Positions 1 through 7,716 of a stretch of DNA of 52,981 bases are shown here, in pieces. The position numbers were made by a program, and so were the translations under genes. Where the stretch lies: assembly GCA_016716665.1 (NCBI GenBank), contig JADJVH010000020.1, positions 1 through 52,981 of the forward strand, in the 5' to 3' direction. Source of the stretch: Candidatus Opimibacter iunctus (GTDB taxonomy: Bacteria > Bacteroidota > Bacteroidia > Chitinophagales > Saprospiraceae). Positions within the stretch are counted from its first letter, which is position 1. Each line of letters begins with the position of its first letter. The notes under the pieces were generated by a model. It was given only the letters and a program-made list of their open reading frames with translations, searched no databases and was not told where the DNA came from.

Positions 1-420
1 GATATGCGGCTTGGCAATCGCACGTTTGTTAGTATCCCAGTATTTGAAAAAACCGAAAATAGCTGCGGCCACGATACCCCATAGCCATGTCCCCTTTCCG
101 GACAGGATGATGCTGGCCGGATCGGGCCTGAATTCCTGGAAATGCTGAAAGATGTATGGGAGTTTGAAGCCGATGATAAATCCAAACAAGGCATTGGTGG
201 CGATCTCCTGCCAGGTGGCGGGAAAGCCGATACGCTCCTTTTCTGTGAATCCCTGCAATAATCCCTCTTTCTCCTTGCGTTTGAGTTCCATGTTGAGTAC
301 ATACGCACTCGCGATAAAGGCAAGGATGAGGGAAAACACCAAACGTCTTTAGTACACTGAGCCCGTTGTCGGTGCAGTGCCGATGAGGTCATGAAAGAGA
401 TAGGAAAGATCCGGGTACAT
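1..420 (-). pseudogene. lgt: Prolipoprotein diacylglyceryl transferase-like N-terminus, frameshifted, runs off left edge
   Basis: Read on the minus strand from ATG at 420, the protein begins MYPDLSYLFHDLIGTAP. It continues in a second frame as DNGLSVLKTFGV, then returns to the first frame as SLILAFIASAYVLNMELKRK and on to the window edge. This is the usual start of the Bacteroidota Lgt-like membrane enzyme, which transfers diacylglycerol from phosphatidylglycerol to the lipobox cysteine of prolipoproteins. The breaks fit one missing base near 369-371 (GG read as G on the coding strand) and one extra base near 330-332 (CC read as CCC). They cancel each other, and the protein is conserved on both sides. 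As written, the frame stops at TAA after GSVY. Sequencing error is more likely than true loss, because lgt is normally needed. Hydrophobic stretches after both shifts agree with a membrane enzyme. Only the first ~140 codons lie in the window. Confidence 0.6.
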
Positions 421-463
421 AGCAGGTTACGATCAGTGAACAGATACGGCAGCGAAAATAAGC

Positions 464-471
464 TAACTTTG
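464..471 (+). promoter_or_regulatory. -7 promoter box TAACTTTG upstream of the beta-barrel gene
   Basis: TAACTTTG matches the Bacteroidota primary-sigma -7 consensus TAnnTTTG exactly and lies 33 nt before the ATG at 505. No clear TTG -33 element is seen at the usual spacing. The site supports the ATG at 505 over the in-frame ATG at 391, which would lie upstream of the promoter. Confidence 0.5.
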
Positions 472-504
472 CAGAGCATCTCTCCCTACAACGTAATTCT
501 CAAA

Positions 505-1095
505 ATGAATATTTGCATCAGGCAGATCGCAATGGCTTGTATACTATATGTACTAACATATGGTGCGGCACAGGCACAGGCAGGTTTCAACGCCAAAATC
601 GGGGTCGAGACATGGTCCTTAAAGGATGAAGCCGATATCACCGGCCAATCCAAACATCCCGGTCAGATGGTAGGATTTGATATCCTGATTGAAGACAAGC
701 GTTTTCTCTTTGCCCCTGGGTTCCAGTACCACCGTATATCACTGGTCAATGAAGATCACAGTTTCAGTTTTGATGTCAGCGAGCACCATCATGTCCATTA
801 TTTCATGATCCCGCTGACTGCAGGCTATAAACTGACCAAGGATTCGTTTGTCAACCTCTCCGTCCTCGGTGGAGGTGAAGTGGTCTTTTTCTATGATGTA
901 GATGACAATGATCTTGGGTTGGTCCCCAATTCCTTCTATGGGGTATCGACCAATCTGACGGCCATGCTGCATGCAGAAATATTCTCCCTTCTGACAGCCG
1001 AAGTTAAATACCACTATGGCCTTCAGCCTACCTTAAAGGCGAGAGATGATTCGAAGATGAGCGGTTGGACGCTGGCGGTAGGAGTTCAATTCTAA
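505..1095 (+). CDS. Outer-membrane beta-barrel family protein
   Basis: This 196-residue exported protein starts with a signal peptide (MNICIRQIAMACILYVLTYG, then AAQAQA as likely cleavage region). The rest alternates in the manner of a small beta-barrel: GFNAKIGVETWSL, FLFAPGFQYHRISL, HYFMIPLTAGYKL, FVNLSVLGGGEVVF and a last strand WTLAVGVQF ending in phenylalanine, as outer-membrane barrels usually do. It resembles the PorT/OmpW-like barrels common in Bacteroidota, but substrate or role cannot be read from it. The frame is open from 391, but that extension has no signal character and precedes the -7 box, so ATG 505 is preferred. It stands alone, divergent from lgt and convergent with the tonB-like gene. 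Confidence 0.7.
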   Translation: MNICIRQIAMACILYVLTYGAAQAQAGFNAKIGVETWSLKDEADITGQSKHPGQMVGFDILIEDKRFLFAPGFQYHRISLVNEDHSFSFDVSEHHHVHYFMIPLTAGYKLTKDSFVNLSVLGGGEVVFFYDVDDNDLGLVPNSFYGVSTNLTAMLHAEIFSLLTAEVKYHYGLQPTLKARDDSKMSGWTLAVGVQF

Positions 1096-1162
1096 GATTT
1101 ATTTTCTTATCGGCCTGCGGCCGATTATTGGTTCCTTGAAATGAATCACCTAAAATGATTTA

Positions 1163-1184
1163 CCCCCTTTAGGGGGCCAGGGGG
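1163..1184. repeat. Short CCCCC/GGGGG inverted repeat in convergent intergenic space
   Basis: CCCCCTTTAGGGGG at 1163-1176 forms a 5-bp stem with a TTTA loop and is followed by another GGGGG at 1180-1184. A second hairpin, ATCGGCC-TGC-GGCCGAT, lies just upstream at 1109-1125. Similar C-run/G-run motifs occur again near 11395-11460, so these may be remnants of a dispersed intergenic element rather than a dedicated terminator. Confidence 0.35.
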
Positions 1185-1185
1185 C

Positions 1186-1217
1186 AAAAAAAAAGCGTGC
1201 AGGTATTCCCTGCACGC
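1186..1217 (-). terminator. Rho-independent terminator of the tonB-like gene
   Basis: A 9-bp perfect stem (1195-1203 with 1209-1217, GCGTGCAGG/CCTGCACGC) with a 5-nt loop is followed on the minus strand by nine T residues (A run at 1186-1194). It sits 21 nt past the stop codon of the minus-strand tonB-like gene. Confidence 0.8.
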
Positions 1218-1237
1218 CTCATTTATCAAAACAACAT

Positions 1238-2011
1238 TTACTTAGCCACGATGTCTTCATCAATCCTGAAGATGAAAGTGAGTTCACCCCACTCCTTCTT
1301 TGGTGCATTATACTTGGCTTCAAACCTGTATCGTACAGCGAGGTAAGTAGCCTGCTTGATGATTTCAGTATCTGTGATCGTAGTCTTGTCAGGATCATAA
1401 GCAGCATAAATCACCTTTCCTTCGCGATCGATACAGATATCCAGGGTGACACGACCATTCATCTTTGCTACACTGGTGATATTCTCACGATAGACAACTT
1501 TACGTGTGATGATACCATCACCCTCGAGCCCGTCGCCTCCGCCACCATCACCAGCCATCGCTCCGCCATCCTGGTTGCCTTCAATAGGACTTCCGTTTCC
1601 ACCACCACTCGCATTGGTCTCCGTATCTGATCCACTGGCTGCGCTTTCGCTGGCCACTATATCTGTAGGTTCTTCACTGGTGACATCACTGATCACTTCA
1701 CTGTTGTTTTCAGCGATGGTCACTTGCTCCACAGGTTCGGTTTCGTCTACAGGGATAGGTTCTTCCGCTGGCTTATCCATCGTTGGTTCTGGCTCCTCAT
1801 TATAGATCGGACTACGGGCCTGGAGGCCTTCGCTACCGGATGCCACTTCTTGTGGTTCTTCCATATACCCTACTTCGAGGATATAGGTGAGTGGTTGTTG
1901 CTCCATCACCTTGTGGGCGAAAGGAAGGAATGCGATCAGCAGGAGGCCTGCATGCAGTCCAAAGCTCCATCGGAAGCTTTTGTCTTGGGTTACGGTCAGC
2001 GTTTTCATCAT
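1238..2011 (-). CDS. TonB-like energy transducer with acidic linker
   Basis: This 257-residue protein has the TonB layout. A short cytoplasmic N-terminus with basic residues is followed by one membrane anchor near residues 16-33 (FGLHAGLLLIAFLPFA), a long disordered linker (about 50-165), and a C-terminal alpha/beta domain (about 166-257) with the phrase RVTLDICIDREGKV. TonB couples the proton motive force, through ExbB/ExbD, to outer-membrane transporters. The linker is unusual. It is rich in Glu, Asp, Ser, Thr and Gly (EEPEPTMDKPAEEPIPVDE, then GGGNGSPIEGNQDGG) rather than the Pro-Lys/Pro-Glu rods of classic TonB. ATGATG allows a start at 2011 or 2008. The gene lies 134 nt downstream of pepP in the same direction, and a C10 tract lies in the gap. 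No exbB or exbD is in the window. Confidence 0.75.
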   Translation of the reverse strand: MMKTLTVTQDKSFRWSFGLHAGLLLIAFLPFAHKVMEQQPLTYILEVGYMEEPQEVASGSEGLQARSPIYNEEPEPTMDKPAEEPIPVDETEPVEQVTIAENNSEVISDVTSEEPTDIVASESAASGSDTETNASGGGNGSPIEGNQDGGAMAGDGGGGDGLEGDGIITRKVVYRENITSVAKMNGRVTLDICIDREGKVIYAAYDPDKTTITDTEIIKQATYLAVRYRFEAKYNAPKKEWGELTFIFRIDEDIVAK

Positions 2012-2121
2012 TTATGGTTTTTGATCTATACCACTATGACACGCAGACGCCTGTTAAGGTGTAATAAGGAGAGTTTAAGGTTTAGTTAAGCAAAAGTTAT
2101 AAGGCAGGAAAGAACGAAACG

Positions 2122-2131
2122 CCCCCCCCCC
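2122..2131. repeat. C10 homopolymer between pepP and the tonB-like gene
   Basis: Ten consecutive C residues lie 15 nt past the pepP stop and 111 nt before the tonB-like start, both minus-strand genes. This is the longest single-base run noticed in the window. Length change could alter promoter spacing for the downstream gene, but nothing else shows that it does. Confidence 0.8.
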
Positions 2132-2145
2132 GGCTTCTTTCTAAG

Positions 2146-3462
2146 TCAACTCTTCTGCTCTATCCCTTCCTCTCCGGATGAATCCATAATCTCTTCTATC
2201 TCCTCAGGATCGATCGGAATATGTGCCATCAGATTCTTTGGCTTGCCCCTTGTGATGAGTATATCATTTTCGAGACGTATCCCTATGCCTTCTTCACGGA
2301 TATACAACCCCGGTTCACAAGTGAGTACCATACCGGGTTTTAATGGAGTGGCCCGATCTGACAGATCATGCACATCGTATCCCAGGTGATGGCCGATGCC
2401 GTGCATAAAGTACTTTCGGTAGAGTGGTGCCTTAGGGTCTTGTCGTCGTAAATCACGCTTAGTGACCACCTTCAATCTGACCAATTCCTGCTCAATCAGT
2501 CTTCCGGCTTCCTTGTTTATCTCCCCCAGTGTAATCCCGGGCCTCATCATTTCAGTTACTTCCTCCAATACGTTGAGTACGGACTGATAAATGGCCTTTT
2601 GTCTTTTCGTAAATTTCCCTGAAGCAGGAATCGTCCGGGTCATATCCGAATTCATGTACGCATATTCGGCACCAAAATCCAGTAATACAAGTTCATCCTG
2701 TCCAATGATGCGGTTGTTTCTGACATAATGCAGCGTACAGGCAGACGGACCTGAAGCTACAATAGGTTCAAATGCATGATGACATCCATGCTTCGAAAGG
2801 ATGTAGGTGAGCTCGGCCTCCACCTCAAATTCCTTCATCCCTGGCCTGATCTGATGGAGCACATGATCAAATGCAAGTCCCGTGATATTAACTGCCTTTT
2901 TCATCAACGTGAGCTCCTCTGGATGCTTGACCATCAGTATCTGCGTCAGCAAAGGCGTCGTGTTGATAAACGTATGATGAGGATATTGTTGCCTGAGCAA
3001 GTCGGCCATACGATCATTCTGTGAGGGCACTTCGGATTGAAACCGCTCCTGTGGGCGGGGGTTAATGTATATCGCACTGGCAGATTTGATGAGTCTCGGC
3101 ATGATACGGTCCCATTGGTCGAGTGTCCGGATCGTTGATATACCCGAGACCTGGCGTGCGTGCCTGGCTTCATATCGTTCACCATGCCATATAGCGTGTT
3201 CAGGATCATGGGCCAGCAATAGTGCGATCTCGCGCTCGGTACTTTTTGGTGTATCCGGAAAGAGCACAAGGATAGTACCGGGTTGGTCAAGGCCCGTCAT
3301 CGCAAAGAGAGCGGAATCCTGCCTGAAAGGAAAATATTGATCCCCGCTACGAGGCATAGGATCGTTGGACCAAAAGATAGCGATCGAACCACGGATCATC
3401 TTTTTGGCAAAGGACTTCCTGCGATCAGCAAATAGTTTGTTTGGAATAGGATCATAACGCAT
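2146..3462 (-). CDS. pepP: Xaa-Pro aminopeptidase (aminopeptidase P)
   Basis: This 438-residue cytosolic metallopeptidase removes N-terminal residues that precede proline. It has the aminopeptidase P N-terminal domain (about 1-170) and the pita-bread catalytic domain (about 180-425). All five expected metal ligands are present: D262 (LLDFGAEY), D273 (NSDMTRT), H358 (HGIGHHLG), E383 (CEPGLYI) and E398 (RLEND). The order and length match the bacterial PepP family, so it should bind two Mn2+ and be active. The start MRYDPIPNKLFADRR is a typical opening for this family in Bacteroidota. A near-match to the -7 box, TAATTTTC, lies shortly upstream of the ATG, so it may have its own promoter. The tonB-like gene follows in the same direction. 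Confidence 0.92.
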   Translation of the reverse strand: MRYDPIPNKLFADRRKSFAKKMIRGSIAIFWSNDPMPRSGDQYFPFRQDSALFAMTGLDQPGTILVLFPDTPKSTEREIALLLAHDPEHAIWHGERYEARHARQVSGISTIRTLDQWDRIMPRLIKSASAIYINPRPQERFQSEVPSQNDRMADLLRQQYPHHTFINTTPLLTQILMVKHPEELTLMKKAVNITGLAFDHVLHQIRPGMKEFEVEAELTYILSKHGCHHAFEPIVASGPSACTLHYVRNNRIIGQDELVLLDFGAEYAYMNSDMTRTIPASGKFTKRQKAIYQSVLNVLEEVTEMMRPGITLGEINKEAGRLIEQELVRLKVVTKRDLRRQDPKAPLYRKYFMHGIGHHLGYDVHDLSDRATPLKPGMVLTCEPGLYIREEGIGIRLENDILITRGKPKNLMAHIPIDPEEIEEIMDSSGEEGIEQKS

Positions 3463-3482
3463 GGGCGAAAATTACGTTTAAA

Positions 3483-3863
3483 TCAAACCTTCAACATCGG
3501 CTTCTGCCACAAGATATCCAAAGGATGGCCATAGCCCTGTACAAAGAATCCACCGGCACCTTGCAGCTGTTTCGTCCGGGTGACCATGGTAAAGATGCTG
3601 TTGAATAAGGTACTGCCATCATGATCATCTTCAATAATCACCTCCACCAGGCTGTTGGTTTGTAGAAAAATGGCTACATCCATCCCTTGATGCCGGACCG
3701 GATCACCTAAAAAACTGATGGCTTCGCCATGGATCATGGGCGAAGAAAGGTGTGAAAAGGATGGGATTGATGGTGGATGACAGGAGCTCCAGAGAAGTGA
3801 TAGCGATCAAAAAACGATGGCGATGAAAAGGAAAAGTGGGTGTCGGAGGTCATTCGTTTTCAT
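3483..3863 (-). pseudogene. Small lipoprotein-like gene interrupted by an in-frame TGA
   Basis: From ATG at 3863 the frame reads MKTNDLRHPLFLFIAIVF, then TGA at 3809-3807. It continues in the same frame as SLSLLWSSCHPPSIPSFSHL and on to VQGYGHPLDILWQKPMLKV, stopping at 3483. With the stop read through, this would be a 126-residue lipoprotein: a basic start, a hydrophobic core spanning the stop, then cysteine in LWSSC. Without it, the only methionine start is at 3737 (84 residues, no signal). The stop sits in GTTTTTTGATCG, next to a T6 run, so a base-call error or a real nonsense mutation are both possible. I do not recognise the family. The gene lies between pepP and the YkvA-like gene, all on the minus strand. 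Confidence 0.4.
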
Positions 3864-3895
3864 GTCATGAAGATATCTGTCCGGGATCAGAAACT

Positions 3896-4264
3896 TCAGA
3901 GGAGCCGGTCGATTTTACTCAACTGAGATTCATCTGCATGTCCGATCCAGGCATTCAAAGTGCTTCGGGAAGAACTTCTGACCTCCTCGTTGATGTATGC
4001 AGCGATCATGACAAGGCCGTATGTCAGAACGCCCAGATCGTCCGTGTAGCCTATGATCGGGGACAGATCAGGTATGGCGTCAATGGGTGATACCAGGTAT
4101 ACTAAGGCACCCATCACGATTCGTTTAGCCCATGCCGGTGTCTCCTTTCGGATGAAGGCATAGTACATGAGCAATGCGGCATAGAGCAATGGCGTGCTGA
4201 TGTAGCGGATCTTCCTGCGAAGGAAAATGATGATGGCATCAGGTGTAAGATGAGGATACGACAT
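3896..4264 (-). CDS. YkvA-like (DUF1232) small membrane protein
   Basis: This 122-residue protein has two hydrophobic segments, near 24-37 (PLLYAALLMYYAFI) and 44-70, around the family signature GALVYLVSPIDAIPDLSPIIGYTDDLGVL. The sequence SPIDAIPD followed by TDDLGVL is diagnostic of the DUF1232/YkvA family. Its function is not known. A third hydrophobic stretch, LTYGLVMIAAYI, follows. Start MSYPHLTPDAII is preferred, as the longer overlapping frame at 4114-4488 has no family features. It is transcribed away from the histone-like gene. Confidence 0.85.
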   Translation of the reverse strand: MSYPHLTPDAIIIFLRRKIRYISTPLLYAALLMYYAFIRKETPAWAKRIVMGALVYLVSPIDAIPDLSPIIGYTDDLGVLTYGLVMIAAYINEEVRSSSRSTLNAWIGHADESQLSKIDRLL

Positions 4265-4597
4265 AGATGATTCTTTGAAAGCAACCAGGAGTATAACGAG
4301 GTGATGCCTCGGTAGGTTCCGCGGAATTTTGGATCACTTTTTGTGTTTCTGTTTTCAAAGATCAAAACTCCGCCATACGCGCGTGATAAAAATATTTTCA
4401 AATTTTTTTCAAAAATTATATACAAAATAAATCTAAAGTGTATTTTTGTGCTGGAATATGACCATACGCCTCTCATATATATCATCACCTCATCTATCTA
4501 CGGATTATAAAACTACCTGTATCAGGTCTCCTTTCGATACCCGGATGTAGGTAGCGACTCTATCTATTTATTTACAAACTTAATCTCATTATTCATT
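4265..4597. promoter_or_regulatory. AT-rich divergent intergenic region with -7 box at 4441-4448
   Basis: This 333-nt gap separates the divergent YkvA-like and histone-like genes. It holds no gene I can support. The stretch 4386-4448 is strongly AT-rich and ends in TATTTTTG (4441-4448), an exact TAnnTTTG -7 match facing the histone-like gene. That would give the histone-like mRNA a 5' leader of roughly 140 nt, long for this window. Confidence 0.5.
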
Positions 4598-4942
4598 ATG
4601 GCTAAATCAGCAAAGAAAGCAGCTACAAAGAAAGCCGCTACAAAGAAGGTTGCCAAGAAAGCAACCAAGAAAGCAGCAGTTAAGAAGGCTGTGAAGAAAG
4701 CAGCAGTTAAGAAAGCTGTTAAGAAAGCAGTTGTAAAGAAGGCTGTGAAGAAAGCAGCAGTCAAGAAGGCTGTGAAGAAAGCAGTTGCTAAGAAAGCAAC
4801 CAAGAAGGCAGCAGTAAAGAAAGTTGCTACTAAGGCGATGCCAGCTGCTAAGGCTGCACCTTCTAAGAAAGCTCCTGCTAAGAAAGCAGCTACAAAGAAA
4901 GCAGCTCCTAAAAAAGCCGCTAAGAAAGCTACTAAGAAGTAG
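4598..4942 (+). CDS. Histone H1-like DNA-binding protein, Lys/Ala repeat (Hc1-type)
   Basis: This 114-residue, extremely basic protein is built almost only from Lys, Ala, Val and Thr. Repeats of the form KKAVKKAAVKK and KKATKKAA run through the whole chain, with one proline-containing break (AMPAAKAAPSKKAPAKK) near residues 80-95. It resembles the C-terminal tail of eukaryotic histone H1 and the chlamydial Hc1/Hc2 proteins, and should coat and compact DNA. Similar proteins occur in many Bacteroidota. The coding DNA is itself a degenerate tandem repeat of AAGAAAGC/AAGAAGGC units, which makes it prone to length change by slippage. It is monocistronic, with its own promoter region and a strong terminator at 5028-5060. 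The poly-Ala/Phe frame on the opposite strand (4564-4803) is an artefact of the repeat. Confidence 0.88.
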   Translation: MAKSAKKAATKKAATKKVAKKATKKAAVKKAVKKAAVKKAVKKAVVKKAVKKAAVKKAVKKAVAKKATKKAAVKKVATKAMPAAKAAPSKKAPAKKAATKKAAPKKAAKKATKK

Positions 4943-5027
4943 TTGAGCTTAACCTACTTTTGCCTTTAGAGGCAACGGGAACACGGAAATTTATTTCCAC
5001 CCGAACGTACATCAAGAGAAGAATAGA

Positions 5028-5060
5028 GAGCGCTGATACCCTTCGGCGCTCTTTTTTTTT
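5028..5060 (+). terminator. Rho-independent terminator of the histone-like gene
   Basis: The stem GAGCGCTGA (5028-5036) pairs with TCGGCGCTC (5043-5051), 9 bp including one G-T pair, and is followed by nine T residues (5052-5060). The minus-strand gene ends at 5065, so the terminator lies between two converging genes. Confidence 0.85.
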
Positions 5061-5064
5061 GCCC

Positions 5065-5634
5065 TCATACGAGCAGCGGATGCGCACTTAGATGCCTCGC
5101 CACCTCATCCTGACGCTGCGTTCCGATCAAGACCCGCTTACCATTCTTCCTCACGATCTGGATGCCGTAATTACCCCTTACGTTGAACGCCTTGCCGTTT
5201 CTCCCGATGCGGATACCCCATCCACCATACTCCATGATCGGAGAATATTTCCGCACATTGATTTGATCTATGTCCTCCCAGGGTATCGTCTGCTCCCGGA
5301 AATGAAATGGCTTCATCCGGTAATGAACACCTATGGCATCTATACGGGTGTATAATTTTAAGGAGCCAAGTATGGCCATCGTCATGGTCATGGCTCCCAG
5401 ACCGAGGCCTACTGTCCACAACGCCTGGCCTGCCTGAAACAAAGCGATGAGCATGATCACCATCTCAAATGCCATGAGGAGCCAGATCCACAATTGAGAA
5501 AATGGCTGCATCTCTTCGTATACCAATCCTTCATCCCCTGGCAACGCCATCCGTGGCAGATCCCTTGGCTTGAAGATGGATTCATCAAACTGGTAGCTGG
5601 GTTCTTCAGGACGCTTTTGATCATGTGTGGCCAT
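5065..5634 (-). CDS. Membrane protein with two TM segments and PH-like C-terminal domain
   Basis: This is a 189-residue protein when started at MATHDQKRPEEPSYQF. The frame is open to 5706, but that extension overlaps the divergent DinB-like gene. Two adjacent hydrophobic segments (LWIWLLMAFEMVIMLIALF and ALWTVGLGLGAMTMTMAIL) are followed by a soluble domain. In that domain, TRIDAIGVHYRMKPFHFREQTIPWEDIDQINVRKY and IGIRIGRNGKAFNVRG-type strands resemble a bacterial PH-like (YdbS/YdbT-type) fold. Role unknown. It converges with the histone-like gene. Confidence 0.65.
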   Translation of the reverse strand: MATHDQKRPEEPSYQFDESIFKPRDLPRMALPGDEGLVYEEMQPFSQLWIWLLMAFEMVIMLIALFQAGQALWTVGLGLGAMTMTMAILGSLKLYTRIDAIGVHYRMKPFHFREQTIPWEDIDQINVRKYSPIMEYGGWGIRIGRNGKAFNVRGNYGIQIVRKNGKRVLIGTQRQDEVARHLSAHPLLV

Positions 5635-5671
5635 ATCCGCTAGTTTATTATTGCCTATTTTCGATAGCCTA

Positions 5672-6229
5672 ATGTACAAAGACATGCCCGGACCATCCAA
5701 TGCCATTCAACAACAGTTTGACAAACTGGAAGAAAAGAAAAAAGCGCTGATGCAAAAGATCTCCTCTTTGTCAGCTATATCTTACAGGCAACAGCCATCT
5801 CCGGAAAGCTGGTCCGTAGCACAGGCTGTCAATCATGTCTATATGAGCGAACAATTGTCTCTGGCCTATATCCGGAAAAAACTTACCTACCCTGAAACAA
5901 TCCCACCTTACAGTATCAGGTCATGGCTCGGCGTCTGGTTGATTCAATTCGTCTTTTGGAGTCCCTACAAACGGAAAGCCCCACGCATGATCAATATGTG
6001 GGAGGATCAACCTATCCTGTCACAGGAGGAACTGGCAGTCAAATGGACCGAACAACGCAAGGATCTCATCACGCTTATTGATCAGCATCAGGAGGCATTT
6101 GGTACACATCTCGTATACAGGCATCCCTTCGCTGGTCGTATGACTATGCGCCAGATGCTGATCTTCTTCAATGATCACATGGCACTGCACACCAGGCAGA
6201 TCGATAGGATCATCAGCAAGGTCCATTGA
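5672..6229 (+). CDS. DinB-like four-helix-bundle protein
   Basis: This 185-residue soluble protein of the DinB/YfiT superfamily has metal-site histidines in the expected places: one in QAVNHVYMSEQ in the helix after PSPESWSVAQ, and a pair in MLIFFNDHMALHTRQIDRI near the C-terminus. The phrase QQPSPESWSVAQAVNHV and the ending HxxxHxRQI are characteristic. Family members include thiol-dependent enzymes and many of unknown role, so no substrate is assigned. MYKDMPGPSN (5672) and MPGPSN (5684) are both possible starts, and the longer open frame from 5627 overlaps the divergent gene. The palindromic repeat element at 6306-6432 lies just downstream. Confidence 0.75.
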   Translation: MYKDMPGPSNAIQQQFDKLEEKKKALMQKISSLSAISYRQQPSPESWSVAQAVNHVYMSEQLSLAYIRKKLTYPETIPPYSIRSWLGVWLIQFVFWSPYKRKAPRMINMWEDQPILSQEELAVKWTEQRKDLITLIDQHQEAFGTHLVYRHPFAGRMTMRQMLIFFNDHMALHTRQIDRIISKVH

Positions 6230-6305
6230 TTGACATTACTTAAAATCTTCTCTTGATCCATTTCTCAAGAAGAGATGAGCTAAAAACGCAAGAAGCTCTC
6301 ATTAG

Positions 6306-6432
6306 AGAGCATACGCCGCTGGATGGAGTTTTCTCCGCCAGCCACAGGATTTCAATCGTAAATTCCAAAGGGGAATCCTTTATAGGAATTCATTGGTTGG
6401 CGGAGAAAACTCCATCCAACGGCCGGGGGCCA
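6306..6432. repeat. Palindromic dispersed element, copy 1
   Basis: Two perfect 21-nt inverted arms, 6320-6340 and 6398-6418 (core GGATGGAGTTTTCTCCGCC), enclose 57 nt and sit in the convergent gap between the DinB-like and LACTB-like genes. The left arm is preceded by GAGAGCATACGCCGC. The right arm is followed by ACGGCCGGGGGCC. The same arm-plus-flank modules recur at 39165-39349, so this is a dispersed REP-like repeat, not just a terminator. Confidence 0.8.
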
Positions 6433-6462
6433 ATATATAATTTGAAATTATGTTGGAAATCA

Positions 6463-7590
6463 CTAATTCTTCTTTCCGGCCAAAATGACCTCGGCTATGC
6501 GCATCGCCAGGTCATCTGTATCCGCTCCACTCAGATTGATCAGGGTGACCACCACCAGGTCTTGCTCCGGGAATATCACCAACTTACTGGTCCCGCCGAC
6601 AGAACCACCACTGTGGCCAAACCATTTTCGTCCATCATCATCTGTGCCATTAAAAAAGCCAATTCCGTTTGAAGTAGGCTTTCCATCATTCGTTGCCTGA
6701 CTGGTGGTAAACAAATCGATCGTACTCTTCTTTAAATATCCGGGCTCTGCCAACGCATATCCAAATCTGGCCAGGTCTTCCGGGCTGCAGAGATATCCTC
6801 CCCCTGCCCACTTGTTGCTGATATCTACCACAGGGGATACCTGGTGTATGCTATCCTGATATTCGTAAAAGGTGACGCGATGATAAGCTGTGGAATCTTT
6901 TTGATCCGGCTTCAGGTCAGAAAGGTGCAAAGGCTCACTGACATCCTGTGCGACAAGATCAATAAAAGACACATCGATAGCCTTCTCCATCACCGCACTG
7001 ACCAGTGTCCATCCATAGGTCGAATAACTAAATCTTTCGCCCCGCGCATAGAGCAGCGTATCATGGATGAAGACCTCTAGTGGGTCGGTGACATTCGTGT
7101 AATGGATATTGCTCAGGAACTCCAACCCACGATAATGCCTGATACCGGCCAGGTGCCCGGCTATTTGCTTCAATGTAAGGTTTCCTTTATCAGCAGGGCA
7201 GTCAGGGTAGTATGTGGAGATCGGAACATCCAGATTGATCCTTCCCCTTTCATATTCCCTCGCGAGCGATGCGGCCGTCACAGATTTCGAGATGCTGCCG
7301 ATCCTGAAGAGATGATCCTGCGGATCGATCGGTTTCTTTTGTTCGAGGTTGGCATAGCCATATCCTTTGGTCCATATATTTCGATTACCACTGGCTACCG
7401 CAACGCCTAATCCCGGGAAGTGTCCGTTCTCCATTTGGAGATTGCAGATCGAATCTATTTTACTAACCAGCTCGTACCCTGGGTCCCACGACCTGAATGC
7501 TTTTGGCGAACTGCAGGACATAAAAGTGAAAACGGCAGCTGCTGTCCAGATGCAGCACAGGTTATGCTTAAAAAGGAATGGATGTTTCAT
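6463..7590 (-). CDS. LACTB-like serine beta-lactamase-fold hydrolase, lipoprotein
   Basis: This 375-residue secreted serine hydrolase of the class C beta-lactamase/penicillin-binding fold has a lipobox cysteine at C26 (FTFMSC), predicting a lipid-anchored envelope protein. The catalytic motif S-x-x-K is S99-I-S-K102 (RIGSISKSVTAASL). The second motif is Y189-S-T191 (FSYSTYGWTL). The third is HSGG at 326-329 in place of KTG. The phrase AGHLAGIRHYRG and the YST motif match the LACTB branch, which acts as a peptidase/esterase-like enzyme rather than an antibiotic lactamase. Substrate is unknown. It is divergent from the nucleoside permease and convergent with the DinB-like gene. Confidence 0.88.
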   Translation of the reverse strand: MKHPFLFKHNLCCIWTAAAVFTFMSCSSPKAFRSWDPGYELVSKIDSICNLQMENGHFPGLGVAVASGNRNIWTKGYGYANLEQKKPIDPQDHLFRIGSISKSVTAASLAREYERGRINLDVPISTYYPDCPADKGNLTLKQIAGHLAGIRHYRGLEFLSNIHYTNVTDPLEVFIHDTLLYARGERFSYSTYGWTLVSAVMEKAIDVSFIDLVAQDVSEPLHLSDLKPDQKDSTAYHRVTFYEYQDSIHQVSPVVDISNKWAGGGYLCSPEDLARFGYALAEPGYLKKSTIDLFTTSQATNDGKPTSNGIGFFNGTDDDGRKWFGHSGGSVGGTSKLVIFPEQDLVVVTLINLSGADTDDLAMRIAEVILAGKKN

Positions 7591-7716
7591 AAAAGTGGCA
7601 ATGTATATATATGGTAATCACTCAATATAGTGACCCGGCTGAAATTTCAAGGCCGGTGTACCCGATTTTTCGCAAATTAGGCCTTCCGAAGTTTTTAAAA
7701 TCAAAACGATCCGACT

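Noticed and set aside
1506..1805. Pro/Ser-rich plus-strand frame
   Set aside because: It is the complement of the Gly/Glu-rich linker of the TonB-like gene.
4114..4488. 124-codon minus-strand frame upstream of the YkvA-like gene
   Set aside because: It overlaps the YkvA-like gene in another frame, covers AT-rich promoter DNA and has no recognisable domain.
4564..4803. Phe/Ala/Thr-rich frame antisense to the histone-like gene
   Set aside because: It is the reverse reading of the AAGAAAGC-type repeat and has no signal of its own.
6253..6672. Plus-strand frame across the palindromic element and the end of the LACTB-like gene
   Set aside because: Half of it is repeat DNA and half is antisense to a well-supported hydrolase gene.
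6463..7590. Antibiotic-resistance beta-lactamase
   Set aside because: The YST and HSGG motifs and the AGHLAGIRHY phrase place it with LACTB-like hydrolases. There is no basis to claim lactam resistance.
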